Shown: piece by piece, positions 52,101 through 62,275 of the stretch
How the letters are laid out: each line of letters starts with the position of its first letter
How positions within the stretch are numbered: the first letter of the stretch is position 1
From: Gordionus sp. m RMFG-2023
Taxonomy: Eukaryota; Nematomorpha; Gordioida; Chordodea; Parachordodidae
Length of the DNA: 64,000 bases
Direction: 5' to 3'
Assembly: GCF_954871325.1 (NCBI RefSeq)
Contig: NC_088777.1
Location: forward strand, 3,660,509 to 3,724,508
The notes under the pieces: generated by a model
Told to the model about the DNA's origin: nothing
The model's database searches: none
Seen by the model: the letters and a program-made list of their open reading frames with translations, nothing else
Translations under genes and position numbers: made by a program

Positions 52101-54552
52101 TCGCCACGAACCTTTAAACTTATTATAATTTATATTCGTTTTTTCGATAGATTTTATTATATAAATTATAAATGACACAAAGATTAAAGGCAAAAATCTC
52201 TATCATTCATAAGAAAATAGGTAAAACATGCTAGAATACATTTCGCGTTGAATCCGATCTTTAAATTTTTTAAAAAAAAAGCTCTAAAATTATGATTTAA
52301 AGTTGAAAAAGATGGCACATTGCCGCTAACATATATTATACTGTTTTGACCTATATTCGATGTCAATAATGTAGTTTGTAATTGTAATCAATATTCAACG
52401 TCAATAATGTTTTTTATAATTTATTATCTATATAACAATAATTGTTTGTAATCTATGATCAAAACAGTAAAGTTGCTCGTAATCTATGCTAAAGATATAT
52501 ATATATATAAGGATATAAAACAAAAACTAATAATAAATGATTGACTGACAGTTCTCCACATTTAAACGGCAATCACAACTTATACAAAATAAATAAACTG
52601 TTGTACTCGGTTTCGCAACTCCTATTGGCGGTTAAATGTACTTTTATTTAAGATGGCAGGCAATATGTGAATAATAATACTCATAGATTTTCCTCAAGAT
52701 ATTATACAAATTCCAAAATAATGTTCATCTTCGATTTCGGTTCTGGCTGGAACAGAAGATTTGTGTTCAGGTCAGGCTCGGGCAGCTTAAAAAATTACTT
52801 TTTTAGGGCTCTTAGGCCTCTGAAACCCAAACAAAAAAATAACTTTATTAACATGATTCGTTTTATAGCAACCTATTCCTCTCCAAACTTACGAAAAAGG
52901 AATAAAGGACTTAACCGAAAAAATAGTAAATATCAGATTCAACGAAACCGCTTGGGCCCAAGCAACTCTTCCAACCAAATTTGGTGGTCTCGGCATCAGA
53001 TCTCCACTTGACTTAGCAACAACTACTTTCATATCAAGTAGTCTCTTGACAAAGCCAATAACCACCGCCCATAATTCTAAAGAAGACCTTTCCTTAATCG
53101 TGGCTATGGATATTTGGAAAACAAGGATCAATGCTGATTCTCATCCCCCCCACAACCCATAAACAGAAAGACTGGGATGCACCAGTGGTTGCTCGCTGCG
53201 TTGAAACTCTCTTATCTAGCATGCAATCTACCGACCGCACCCTATTCTCTTCCTTGCTCAATGGTACGGGACATGAGTTTCTTGCAGCCATCCCATCTAC
53301 CAATCTTCAGCTTCAACTATCCAACAATGAATTTACCCATGCCATCGGCATTCGTCTAAATTGTTCCATCACTCACCCTCACATCTGCTCAGGGTGCAAC
53401 TCGCAGTTGACTCGAAGGGTAGACATAGTTTACATTGTCGCTCCTGCAATGGACGATTCATCAGACACAAGCAATGTAATACAATCATCCAACATGCTCT
53501 GAAATCCGCCCAAATTCCTTCCACGTTAGAACCACAGGGTCTTTTTAGATCTGACGGTAAACGTCCTGATGGGATCTCTCAAATCCCATGGAGGAGAGGC
53601 CAACTTTTGGTATGGGACTATTCCTGTATTGACCCCTTGGCCCCATCCAACCACGCCATCAACATCCTTGACCAGAAGGAACAATTTAAAATTTCTAAAT
53701 ACACAGAAATAATAAACGATCATTGCTTCATCCCAATCATATCAACCACTCTTGGCACCTTCGGCAAACTCGCCTTAGCATTTTTCAAAAACTTAGGATC
53801 ACAAATCAGCAAACTCTCAGAAGAACCACGAGAGGGTTTTTTTCTTCGTCAACGATTATCCATAGCGATTCACAAAGCTAATTATATCAGTTTCAATGGT
53901 AGCCTTCTAGCCAAAGAGCTATCATAGACAACGCTTACGTCCCTTTTTCATTTTTGTTTCCCTGCGTCACACCATCTCCGTTCTTTTTTTTAATAGTATT
54001 ATTATATATTTTTCAAACATTTTTAAATATATTAAAATTTATTATAATGAAAATTTAAATTATTATACCTTATATTGAAATTGATAATACCTAGACTGTA
54101 ATTATTCTCATGTTAAATAAATTTGCTTTCTTATTTTCTGGATGATCATGCAATTTTTTAATAAAGTTTGCGTCAGACAGAAATAATTATCCCTCTCGTT
54201 TAAAATTTTTTAATAATAATAATATGGGCAACAAAATGGCGTCCCCAGCTGTTTTTCATTGATGTATACTTTTAATGAATGCAGCGTCAGTTTAGGTATC
54301 ATTAAATGTTATTGGTTTATAGAGCGTGGATTAAATGATTTGGGTAGTGTAATGACGATGGCGTGTATCTATAACCAACGGATTCGTAAAACTTGTGTTA
54401 ACAAAGAATTTTTGTATTTAATTTGATTAATATTAAAATTATTGTTACATATTTTATACTCTTAAAAATGCTACAAAATTTTGATTTCCCGAAATTTAAA
54501 AAAAAAAAATAAAAGAAGAAGGTTCTTGTGAAAATAAATATTTCTTTTCTTT

Positions 54553-54647
<95 letters not shown>

Positions 54648-57600
54648 ATCTGTATGAAATTGCTAACACCCAATTAGTAGAGGTTTATGAGAGAGTAATC
54701 CTTCTCTCGTGCCTCTTTTAGAAACTTGAGATTATATTTTTTGCTTTATAATTTTCCCATCCTTCTCAACTCAGTTCAAGGAACTTTAGGTTTATCTTAG
54801 AACATGTAATCTATTTAAAAAAAATAAGAATGAAGAAATGAAATGAAAATAATACATACTACACTCTAAAATTAAGTATTTATTAAAAAAAATTTTATAG
54901 AAAAAGAAAACGAAAAAGGAAAGTTTTTTGTTGAAAAAAAGCAAAACCGATCCACTAGGTCCTCCTTTTAACCGGATACCCTTGCCAGAATTGTAAACGT
55001 GCAATAATTTTTTTATATACCTTTTATTGATATAGAGGAAAAGAGAGAAAGGAAAGAATGGAAACTAAAAAAATAATAAAAAGAGAAAGATAATTCAGCC
55101 AACATGTTTTATGTTACATATTATCTATATACATGTTTATATTTATTTCACCCACTAGGAAAGAATCCGATAAAATGCTGAAGATATTGATGGCACAAGA
55201 ATCTCTCAAAAGGTTCAAAATTACCCCGACAACTCTGCCCTCAGTATGCTGTTACACCATTTTGAACGCCAAATATAGGTTTTTTTAAAAAAATCTTCTC
55301 AATTTTATAGTGATTGTAGGTTTACCCAGGTAGGCAGGCCAGTTTTTTCTCTGATTTTTCTTATACATTTATGACGGTCCTTAGTGTCAATATTTGTAAG
55401 ATTCATGTTTCTCATATCCTCCGCTATCACATTTGTCTACTCATCTTGGGCCTACCTCTAGGTATTGATTCTCCTAATTCCATCAAGGTGCATCTCTTTA
55501 GGGTCCCCCCCTTCCCTCTTTCATTTGAAAAGGATGAAAGGGGGTACAGTGGAAAAAAATTATACATTATACCTCCTTATTAGTGGAACACACAAATTAA
55601 TTAAAGAATATTTTCTATACCTAACATAGTGTGACGAGCGCCGTGATAAGCGAAGATTCTTCGATTTTGGCCATAGGTTACGGGGACGGGAATATCAAGG
55701 TGTATTCTTTGACTCCTCAAAAGCTCAAAACCATGAAACAACCGAGCGAGCTTGGGAAATTGGACGCTAGCGATGGTAAAATAAAAAAATAGAACATCAA
55801 ATACTCATTTTCCTTGTGGGGTAAGAAAGGCGCGTGGGATGAGTTTTTAAATGTAAGAAAAAGAAATAACATAATACAAACCTTTAAAAAACAAACTATA
55901 TTGTACACATATATAGACGATGTTTTACACAAAATCATGGACGAGAAAAATGTGAGCGATATCAAGTTACTGACGGGGCACACTGAAGCTATCACCGCCT
56001 TGAGCATAAGTCACGATAAATTATACATTTTGTCATCTTCGCAAGATGGAACAAGTTTTTTTCTTCTTAATTTCACCCTTTTTCGTAATATTTTTAACAT
56101 ATAACATTTTAATATCAAGTAATACCTTCTTATATTTTTGTTTAAAACTTTTCTTGATATCTAATTACAGTTGGATAATATATAAAAATGACAAACATTT
56201 TAATTATTTTTTTTACAAGTTAAGCTCTGGAGTCTCTTGGTTTACAAGGACATTATATGCTACAAAGGGCACATGCTTCCGGTGTGGGATGTCAAATTCG
56301 GGTATTCTAATAACAAAATTTAATAAAATGTTGTAAAGTAGCGTTAGTCCCTGTCGCTCACATATCTGCGACATACGAAGCTGTACCCGAAATGGTCTCG
56401 GACCCCAAATAGGGCGAAGATCTTTGAACCGATCCGATACGGATTTCTATGAATAGGGTTAGTTAACCCGCCAAGAAAACGTACTAGAACTTTAAAAAAT
56501 GTTTTTTCTCAAGTCTATCAAAGGTTTATTGTTAACCCTATATAAACTATCCGTGTCCCATTGCATTCAACAGAATTTACTATTTTTCTAAAGAGTGATC
56601 GGGGAGTAAGGCCACAAGATTTAAAACTATGAACGATAATCAAAAAATAAACATGAAAATATTTCCGGAAACATGATTTATTCAAATGGTCAGTGAAAGA
56701 GGATCACATAAAAATTTCGTATACCTCTAGCTCTTATATAATATTTCCCCTTTTTATTTTTTAACAAAAAAAATTCTTATTTTTAAATTCAAACTTTTTT
56801 CTAACTCGGAAAAAATAAATTATTAATAACTTACAGATTTGTCTCTAATTCCATCGTTATGTTTTATTTTACGAAGTTCAAATAGAACCGGTTCGGACCG
56901 CTTCAAAGCCCGCACAATAATGATCTAGACCTATATAAAAAAATAACTAGTATAGATTTCATTTGATTTTCTGGATGGATCTAAATGCAGTGGACCACTT
57001 TTTTGAAGAATAAAAAATTCAAAATATGGGGTAGGTCTGAACCTGTTTTGGGTGACCTTCACTGGTTACTTTTTAAAATTCAATTTCTTTAACTGAAAAC
57101 GGCAAAAGAAATTAATACTCGTTCCAAAACAATGTCCACCGGGTTCTTTTATTTACCACGACACTTGGCAATTTTGGATATGGGGCCCTCACAAATAACT
57201 TTCAGTGCTATATGGCAATCCTAAGGAATACTTATATCTGCGCCAGAATATTGGCCTAGAAATTTAATAGATTAAATTTTTTTTTATTAATCCACATGGG
57301 TTCTATGCAGTTTTCATAGAATTTTTTTTCTTTAATCTTATAATATCTCGTATCTTTTTAAAAAATAATTCCCCGTGTTATTTTAATAAAAAAAAAATTT
57401 TTTTTCGAATTAGACCAAATAAATTTTTACTTTTCATTTGTTGGACATTTTATCAAAAATGGATTAAAACTAACAAAAAAGTAAGGAAAAGCTAACAAAA
57501 AAAGTAACACTTTTTATCTGCATTTTTTAAAAATATATATATATCCGACTCGTAAAAAAAATATATAAAGCCCTTACGGTCATTATTTCGCGTCTTGCGG

Positions 57601-60600
57601 TGCGGACAAAAGTATCCGACTTTGGGCCATGGATCAACATCAACCGCTCAGAATATTCGTGGGTCATCATTCCGATATCGATGTGATAATATAAAATTGC
57701 CCCCCCCCCTCCAATCATTCTCTTAGAGTCATTACTCATTAATATAGGTGGCTACTAACTCATTAGCTGGCCTTTGGGTTCTTTTAGGTCCCCATATTAC
57801 GGTTCGACATTGGCCTTCTTTTTAAGTATTAGTTAGAGATCCTTTTATAAATAGTAGAAAATTTTTTATTTCTCCTCTCATTTGCTTAGTGCCTCTCTCC
57901 CCTTTTCATTAATCTTTTATTGCTTCCCCCCCCCCCCCACCTCATTTAAGGCTGCTAAAATATCAAAAATATAAATTAAATAAGTAAATTTATTAATTTT
58001 GATAACATAGGCTCTTTTTTAATTTAAATATTAAATAAGCGTTCTTAAATCATTTTTTGTCATTTACAAAAAAAAAATTATTTTTTTTAAAAAAATAGAA
58101 ATTAAATAAATTCTAATAAAAATTATGCTTTTAAAATTCATAAATTTGTGTAATAAATATGAACTAGTTAGATAATATTAAAGTATTTGGTGGCAGTGTT
58201 ATTTTTCATATTTTATTCTAGTTTTTTTTGTTTTATTTGGTTGTTTTTTTTCTTTATTTTAATTTTTTACAAAACATTTAAAAAAAAAAATTAATGGAAA
58301 ATTTCGGACATGTTTCATAATTTTATTAAATTTGCGAAAAATTTTATAAATTTTGAGATTTTTTTCCAATATTATTAGGGCACGGCCTGAAATATTTTAT
58401 TATTTATCCTATACAGGTGTTAGCCTTTCACCCAAACTCAAATTATCTAGCTTCTGGATCGACTGACAGAACGGTTAGGATGTGGGACATCTTGACTGGC
58501 CATTGTGTTAGAATGTTTTCAGGACACAAAGTAAATTTTTCTAAATTCTGGGGTAAGTAATATCCCAAAAAAATTTTTGATCTCAATCATATATCCTATT
58601 TATTAATTTTTTTTTCCTAATTAAGTATGTATGCATGTTAAATTTGAGCAAAAAAAATTTGGTTTCCTTAGAAATAGTGTTGTTAAACGGGTCATTTTGA
58701 TTCGATTTTTTAAAACGGCTAACTTCAATATTTTAGCCAGAAATATATTGCTTAAGCATAGAGATTTCGTTAATGTATGCCTAGACCTTTGTTCCTTCTA
58801 TGAGCAAAATTTTCAGGCATGCGTATTAACTTTCTGGATCAAATATTGAGTCAGCTGTTTTTTAAAATCGGCTCAAAACAAGCCGTTTAACAACACTACT
58901 TAAAAATGCCTAAATTAGGCAATTTTTACTTGGACCTAACATGCTACTTGTATAATTTAATTTTATATAAAAAAATGCGCTAAATATTTTTCCAAATCGG
59001 CGCGAAATAAGTTGGTCGTGAATAAGAAGAAATGTTGTTAGACTATAGAAAGAAGAAATTAAAAGCAAAATATTTAATTTTGAGTCATATTTGGCCGCAA
59101 AGAGTTTTTTAAAAAAAGGACAAAATGAAAGCGAAAGAAGCCATATACCATCGGCTATCTGACATCTTGAAATTCAGAGTAGAAAACATTCTTAATTCAC
59201 TAATATAATATAGTTTTATCGTTGTTAAGATATATCCTTATATCGCCTTGGAGATATAGTTGGCGCATTTATATTTTATTATAAAGTTTTAAAATTTGTT
59301 ATATCATTATTATTTTTTTATAATTTCTGAATCGATTTAGATTTACTGGAAATGAAACTTAAAAATTAATGTGTTTTTTTTTCTTCCAGGCAAATGTGTT
59401 ATGTTTAAATCATTTTTTGAGCGCGTTTTTAAAAATTTAAAAATCTGATTTTGCCGGAAATGTATGCCGTCGTGTTTGGAATATACCTATACCCTATAAA
59501 TTTCAGATAATTTTTTTCATGAACTTTTGAACTTAATTATAATTTTTAATTTTTCTTATAAATTATAAATTACTCAAAAGTTATCGGTGAAATTATCTGC
59601 AATTCATAATTTAGGTATTCTAAACATGCTGGAATACATTTCAGCTAAACTCAAAATTTTAAATTTAAAAAAAAATAATAATTTTATAGCTTTCCTTTTT
59701 AAAAATAGAAAAGAATGATAAACATACTATGAGGTTGGGAAATAGGGATTTCAGAGAAGCCGCCAACAGAGTTAAACCCTTCTCGGTAGGTAGAGTTTAC
59801 AGTGTCAATTTCGATATGTATTTTCTCATCTGTTTTAAAAGTTGAAAACTATAATACATTACCGAAAAAAACACATTGATGCTAACAATATATATTATAT
59901 GTAAACTATTTATTGAAGATTCAATATAATAAAGGACACAAAATTTTTTTACTTGGTAAATAATATTTTGGAAAAATATCTGGAACGAAGGGATTAAGTG
60001 GAAGCCGGACATATATAATATAATTATTTTTAAAAATTTCTTCTCATTTTAATTTTTTTTATTTTTATTAGACGCCTATAACAGCCCTGGTATATTCTAC
60101 AAATGGGAGGCATTTGATATCAGCAAGTAAATAAAGGACATTTGAAGGATATATATTTTTTTTAAATAAATGAATAAATACGAAGTTTATCTATAAATAA
60201 AAACAGTGACATAAGATTGACGATGTATTATAATAATGCATTTAAAAGCGTCTTTGAAATGCAAATCAGCTGGACCCGCCATTTTGGTATATCATATAGC
60301 AATTATTCTCATGTTAAAAATTACTGTTAAACCGATAACTTGCTTCCTTATCATCTCGATGATCAGGCAATTCCTCAATAAAGTTTGCGTCATACATAGG
60401 AATAAATTGGCCTCTCGTCAAAAAATTTTAATAATGATATGGGTAATCAAAATGGCGTCTCTAGCTGTTTTTCATTGATGTATACTTTTTTTTAATGAAT
60501 GCTTCGTCAGTCTAGGTATAATTATATGTCATTGAGTAAAACTTAAGAAGAAATAAATAAAGAAATTTTGAAAATATTCATAATCGGGACCAATATTACA

Positions 60601-62275
60601 AGGAATATTCAGATATGCATATATATAATATTACACTTTCCCTGCCACCATTTAGATATTACAAATTATCACTCGCTAAGTGGTTTTTAGCATGAGAAAT
60701 CCTTTGGATATTTTCTTTTCTGTCTCGACATAGACTACATTAAAGAGGTTAAATTTAACTTTAAAGCTTGATCTCAAACACTCTGACGACGTGAGCGACT
60801 GTTTGAAGAGATAGTAAAAGCAGCATTGAAAACGCAAAAGATGCTTTAATTGGTCCGAAATTAAATAATAGCAAAAAATGAATATGCTATTATTTACAAT
60901 CGACCAACCAAAACAATTACAATAGAAATTCGTTCATCTGTGTTCTCCTATCGATAGTTTGAGAGTTGTTCAATTTTTTCAAAAAAAAACCCCTATGAAC
61001 CTTAATAACACAAAGGAATTCTTTCTTGCTTACTTACTACTACTTTTTAATTTACAAAAAAACGTTTTAATATTCTTATAAATTCTCTTACGCCCGGACA
61101 ATCAATTTTTGACATCTTTCGCACTTGTACATAAATTGAAATTAATATTCAGGCCTATATTCGTAACGACAAAACGGGATCCTTGGTCATTAAGCGTCAC
61201 CAATGTTTTAAGAGATATTGCATTTAGATATCTTGAACCCTTGTTGGCAAAAGAGAAATGGTCTTCAGTGCAGCTTAATATATAGCTAATGGTAAGTTAA
61301 TGATGCTTACTACCTTAAGGTATTACCTATCAAATTTGTATTTTGTTTATTTTCATTTAGATAGGCACTACCAAATATATTTATAATATATATTTGATAA
61401 ATAGTGGTTTTGAAAAGCCTCTGTGGCTTAGTAGACAAAAGCGTGGCTTACCAATCCGATGGTCATGGGTTCGAATCCCGGCAATGATCATGTTTTTTTT
61501 CTTAATTTAATTTGGTAATTCCGTCCTTGGGGGATGATATATAGGAGACTGGACTCGACCACGTGATTCCCTTATAATATATTAAGGTCTTATTACATTT
61601 TAATAAATTTTGGTTGGCATTTAGAAAATTGTTATACGTTGACTTGGTTGTAAGCATCATTAACCTTAATTGTAACGATTAGAAGTAAAGTTATGAAATT
61701 TCATAGGCGGCGTTATATATAAATTGATCAGGACCTGCAGAGGTACCATTTGCGCAACCCAACTCAGATTTTTTTTAAAAAAGGATTTTCAGCCCAGCCG
61801 TCTGATATTGATTGATTTACTTCTGTATTATTTACATTATGATTATAGGTCTCAACTTTTTTTAGTAGATTGCAGTATACATTACTAAATGAAACATATT
61901 GTTACATTTGGAGAGTTTGTAATCGGCTTTAATCCCACAATGATAATGATGAAGTTGAGGTCGAGATAGAGAGAAGTTAATTCGAAAGGAGCCTCTCGTT
62001 GAATACTTTCAGCAGTGGAAATTTTATGATAGCCAAGTGGTAGCAGAATAAGATCAAATTCAGGAATTTTTTATATTCATCCTTTTATAGTTTCGGTTGC
62101 GAGTAAAATATTTAACTCAAAAAATAAAATAATTTATTTCCCCTTTTTTTAGGTTCCGACGGTCAAATATTGGTGTGGGATTTGATTCAAGGTCATCTGA
62201 TTATCCAATTAAATCACCATACTGCCCCGGTTTACACCTTGAATTTCGATAAGGATGGGGTCTGCTTGACATCCG
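45768..62275 (+). CDS. TAF5: TAF5, TFIID WD40 scaffold subunit (3' end beyond window)
   Basis: TAF5 is a core scaffold of the general transcription factor TFIID in the nucleus; its NTD2 and WD40 propeller pair with TAF6/TAF9 and related subunits. My exon model is 45768-45833, 45879-45943, 45984-46059, 46102-46180, 48785-48908, 50168-50286, 50476-50553, 51023-51153, 51496-51518, 55159-55278, 55630-55775, 55917-56054, 56220-56301, 57571-57682, 58417-58530, 60072-60126 and 62153-62275. All introns are GT-AG and every junction keeps phase, giving about 550 residues. Order: LisH-like start (residues 1-40), NTD2 (about 45-230), short linker, then WD40 repeats from about 295 with WD-type ends IKVYSL, IKLWSL, IRLWAM, VRMWDI and ILVWDL. 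The last exon ends in an open phase at a GT donor, so the remaining repeats lie downstream. The ATG was chosen because it opens the LisH directly; the long low-complexity N terminus of vertebrate TAF5 is absent. Identity rests on remembered human TAF5, for example KIMDEK and FHPNSNY. Confidence 0.94.
46672..46868. mobile_element. Worn hAT MITE copy in TAF5 intron 4
   Basis: The central blocks (CTCAATATTTTAGC, AAAATCTTCAGGCTTA, GAGTTGGCCATTTTTAAAAA) match the family. Ends are diverged and no duplication is evident. Confidence 0.55.
46885..47670. repeat. GGCCTGGCC/GGCCCAGCCC repeats in TAF5 intron 4
   Basis: CAGAGTTGTACCTATTGGG opens a run of GCCTGGCC, GCCCTGC and CCCAGCCCAACCC blocks; a second group at 47515-47660 ends near GGCTTTTGCAAGATCTTCAG. 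It is a diverged member of the GC-rich family, with a 12-base C run at 47092-47103. Confidence 0.45.
48421..48493 (+). repeat. tRNA-like SINE head
   Basis: An A box TGGCCCAGTCGG and a B box GGTTCGAATCT are spaced as in a tRNA gene, followed by a T run. The acceptor and T stems do not pair, so it is not a working tRNA. It shares CAATCCGAT and GGGTTCGAATC with the element at 61417. It lies in TAF5 intron 4. Confidence 0.6.
48785..51153 (+). CDS. TAF5: TAF5 exons 5-8: rest of NTD2
   Basis: Exons 48785-48908, 50168-50286, 50476-50553 and 51023-51153 encode the second half of the TFIID NTD2 fold. Readable stretches are [55 protein letters not shown] and [12 protein letters not shown]; they align with human QFLSRFH, VLRISRDSYQLLKRHL, PRSKQQIDAMVGSLAGEA and NKSKVFFGLLKE. 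Junction phases are 2, 1 and 1, and exon 8 ends in phase 0 at AAG before the donor. Exon 8 finishes with a short acidic, Ser/Asn-rich linker (NNEEEDSS). The long basic linker of vertebrate TAF5 is missing or much shortened. Confidence 0.93.
49150..49290. repeat. CCGGTTCGGTT repeat tract in TAF5 intron 5
   Basis: CAAACCGGTAGATATATCGG, AACTCGGTTTTCGG and CTCAATCCGGTTTT blocks. A related tract is at 49918-50110 in the same intron. Confidence 0.45.
51496..51518 (+). CDS. TAF5: Putative 23-nt TAF5 microexon
   Basis: Exon 8 ends in phase 0, while exon 10 must begin with the third base of a codon, so a piece of length 3n+2 is needed between them. At 51496 a CTCAG acceptor precedes 23 bases encoding QNVNQNR plus two bases, followed by a GT donor. 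Joined to exon 10 this reads [18 protein letters not shown], matching the position of human [20 protein letters not shown]. Length, phase and the QNR match agree. The segment is short, so a different microexon in the 4-kb gap cannot be excluded. Confidence 0.6.
51942..52336. mobile_element. MITE, GTTAGCGGCAATGTG family, in TAF5 intron 9
   Basis: The left end has GGCAATGTGTTATTTTGTCA and the right end GGCACATTGCCGCTAACATA. The subterminal CAAGTTTAAATCATTTTTTG pairs with ATGATTTAAAGTTG. Confidence 0.7.
52850..53995 (+). mobile_element. 5'-truncated LINE: end of reverse transcriptase and C-terminal domain
   Basis: Three frames in order: [20 protein letters not shown] (52945-53005), the tail of the [17 protein letters not shown] from 53170; and from 53415 [56 protein letters not shown] and [15 protein letters not shown]. 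This Cys/His-rich C-terminal region is common after the RT of a widespread animal non-LTR retrotransposon. Two or more frameshifts and an in-frame stop make it dead. A tail near 53930-53995 may be its 3' end. It is more GC-rich than its surroundings and sits in TAF5 intron 9. Confidence 0.85.
54080..54312. mobile_element. MITE, CTAGACTGACGATGC family, internally deleted
   Basis: The left end AATACCTAGACTG jumps directly to the CATGTTAAATAAATTTGCTT part, and the right end GCAGCGTCAGTTTAGGTAT is good. It lies in TAF5 intron 9, shortly after the LINE fragment. Confidence 0.72.
54540..54648. repeat. (TTTC)n microsatellite in TAF5 intron 9
   Basis: About 25 TTTC units. The Lys/Glu/Arg-repeat open frame on the other strand is only this repeat translated. 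Confidence 0.95.
55159..62275 (+). CDS. TAF5: TAF5 exons 10-17: pre-propeller helix and first WD40 blades
   Basis: Exon 10 (55159-55278) gives [12 protein letters not shown], the conserved lead-in to the propeller. Exons 11-12 give blade 1 and the KIMDEK link plus [20 protein letters not shown]. Exons 13-14 give [17 protein letters not shown] and [20 protein letters not shown]; the PYG at the start of exon 14 fixes its acceptor at 57571. Exon 15 (58417-58530) carries [20 protein letters not shown], exon 16 only 55 nt, and exon 17 [15 protein letters not shown]. The junctions into exons 11-17 have phases 2, 1, 1, 2, 0, 0 and 1, with no stop inside. Exon 17 ends in phase 1 at 62275; the remaining 1.7 kb of window is intron. 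Confidence 0.95.
58675..58898. mobile_element. hAT MITE in TAF5 intron 15
   Basis: A 224-bp copy with ends TAGTGTTGTTAAACGGG and AGCCGTTTAACAACACTA. Flanks CTTAGAAA and CTTAAAAA match at 7 of 8 bases. It lies about 145 bases past the exon 15 donor. Confidence 0.9.
59388..59900. mobile_element. MITE, GTTAGCGGCAATGTG family, with an insertion
   Basis: It shares GTTTAAATCATTTTTTGAGC and AACATGCTGGAATACATTTC with the copy at 51942. About 100 unrelated bases (near 59715-59815) interrupt the right part. It lies in TAF5 intron 15. Confidence 0.65.
60206..60532. mobile_element. MITE, CTAGACTGACGATGC family, full length
   Basis: The best copy, about 327 bases, in TAF5 intron 16. Ends TGACATA...TATGTCA pair over about 35 bases with few differences. 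The 80-codon open frame within it is a product of the repeat. Confidence 0.8.
61288..61672. mobile_element. Candidate TIR-bounded element carrying the tRNA-like unit
   Basis: The left GGTAAGTTAATGATGCTTAC and the right GTAAGCATCATTAACCTTA are inverted over about 19 bases with one or two differences. The 385-bp interval contains the tRNA-like head. No target duplication is clear. Chance pairing is possible but unlikely at this length. Confidence 0.45.
61417..61491 (+). repeat. tRNA-like SINE head, second copy
   Basis: A box TGGCTTAGTAGA and B box GGTTCGAATCC, with CAATCCGATGGTCATGGG between them and a T run after CATG. The seven bases before the A box do not pair with those after the T arm. 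Same layout as the copy at 48421; the T-arm is better preserved. Confidence 0.6.
61729..61800. repeat. GGCCCGGCCC family end fragment
   Basis: AGGACCTGCAGAGGTACCAT then TTGCGCAACCCAACTCAG matches the end seen at 32560 and 20046. Confidence 0.5.

Noticed and set aside
54398-54673. 91-codon frame rich in Lys/Glu/Arg
   Set aside because: It is only the (TTTC)n microsatellite translated on the other strand.
55371-55583. 70-codon frame between TAF5 exons 10 and 11
   Set aside because: It falls in an intron; TAF5 exons 10 and 11 join in phase without it.
60236-60478. 80-codon plus-strand frame
   Set aside because: It lies entirely within a MITE and has no family.
61417-61491. Functional tRNA gene
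   Set aside because: The acceptor stem does not pair; same reason as the copy at 48421.
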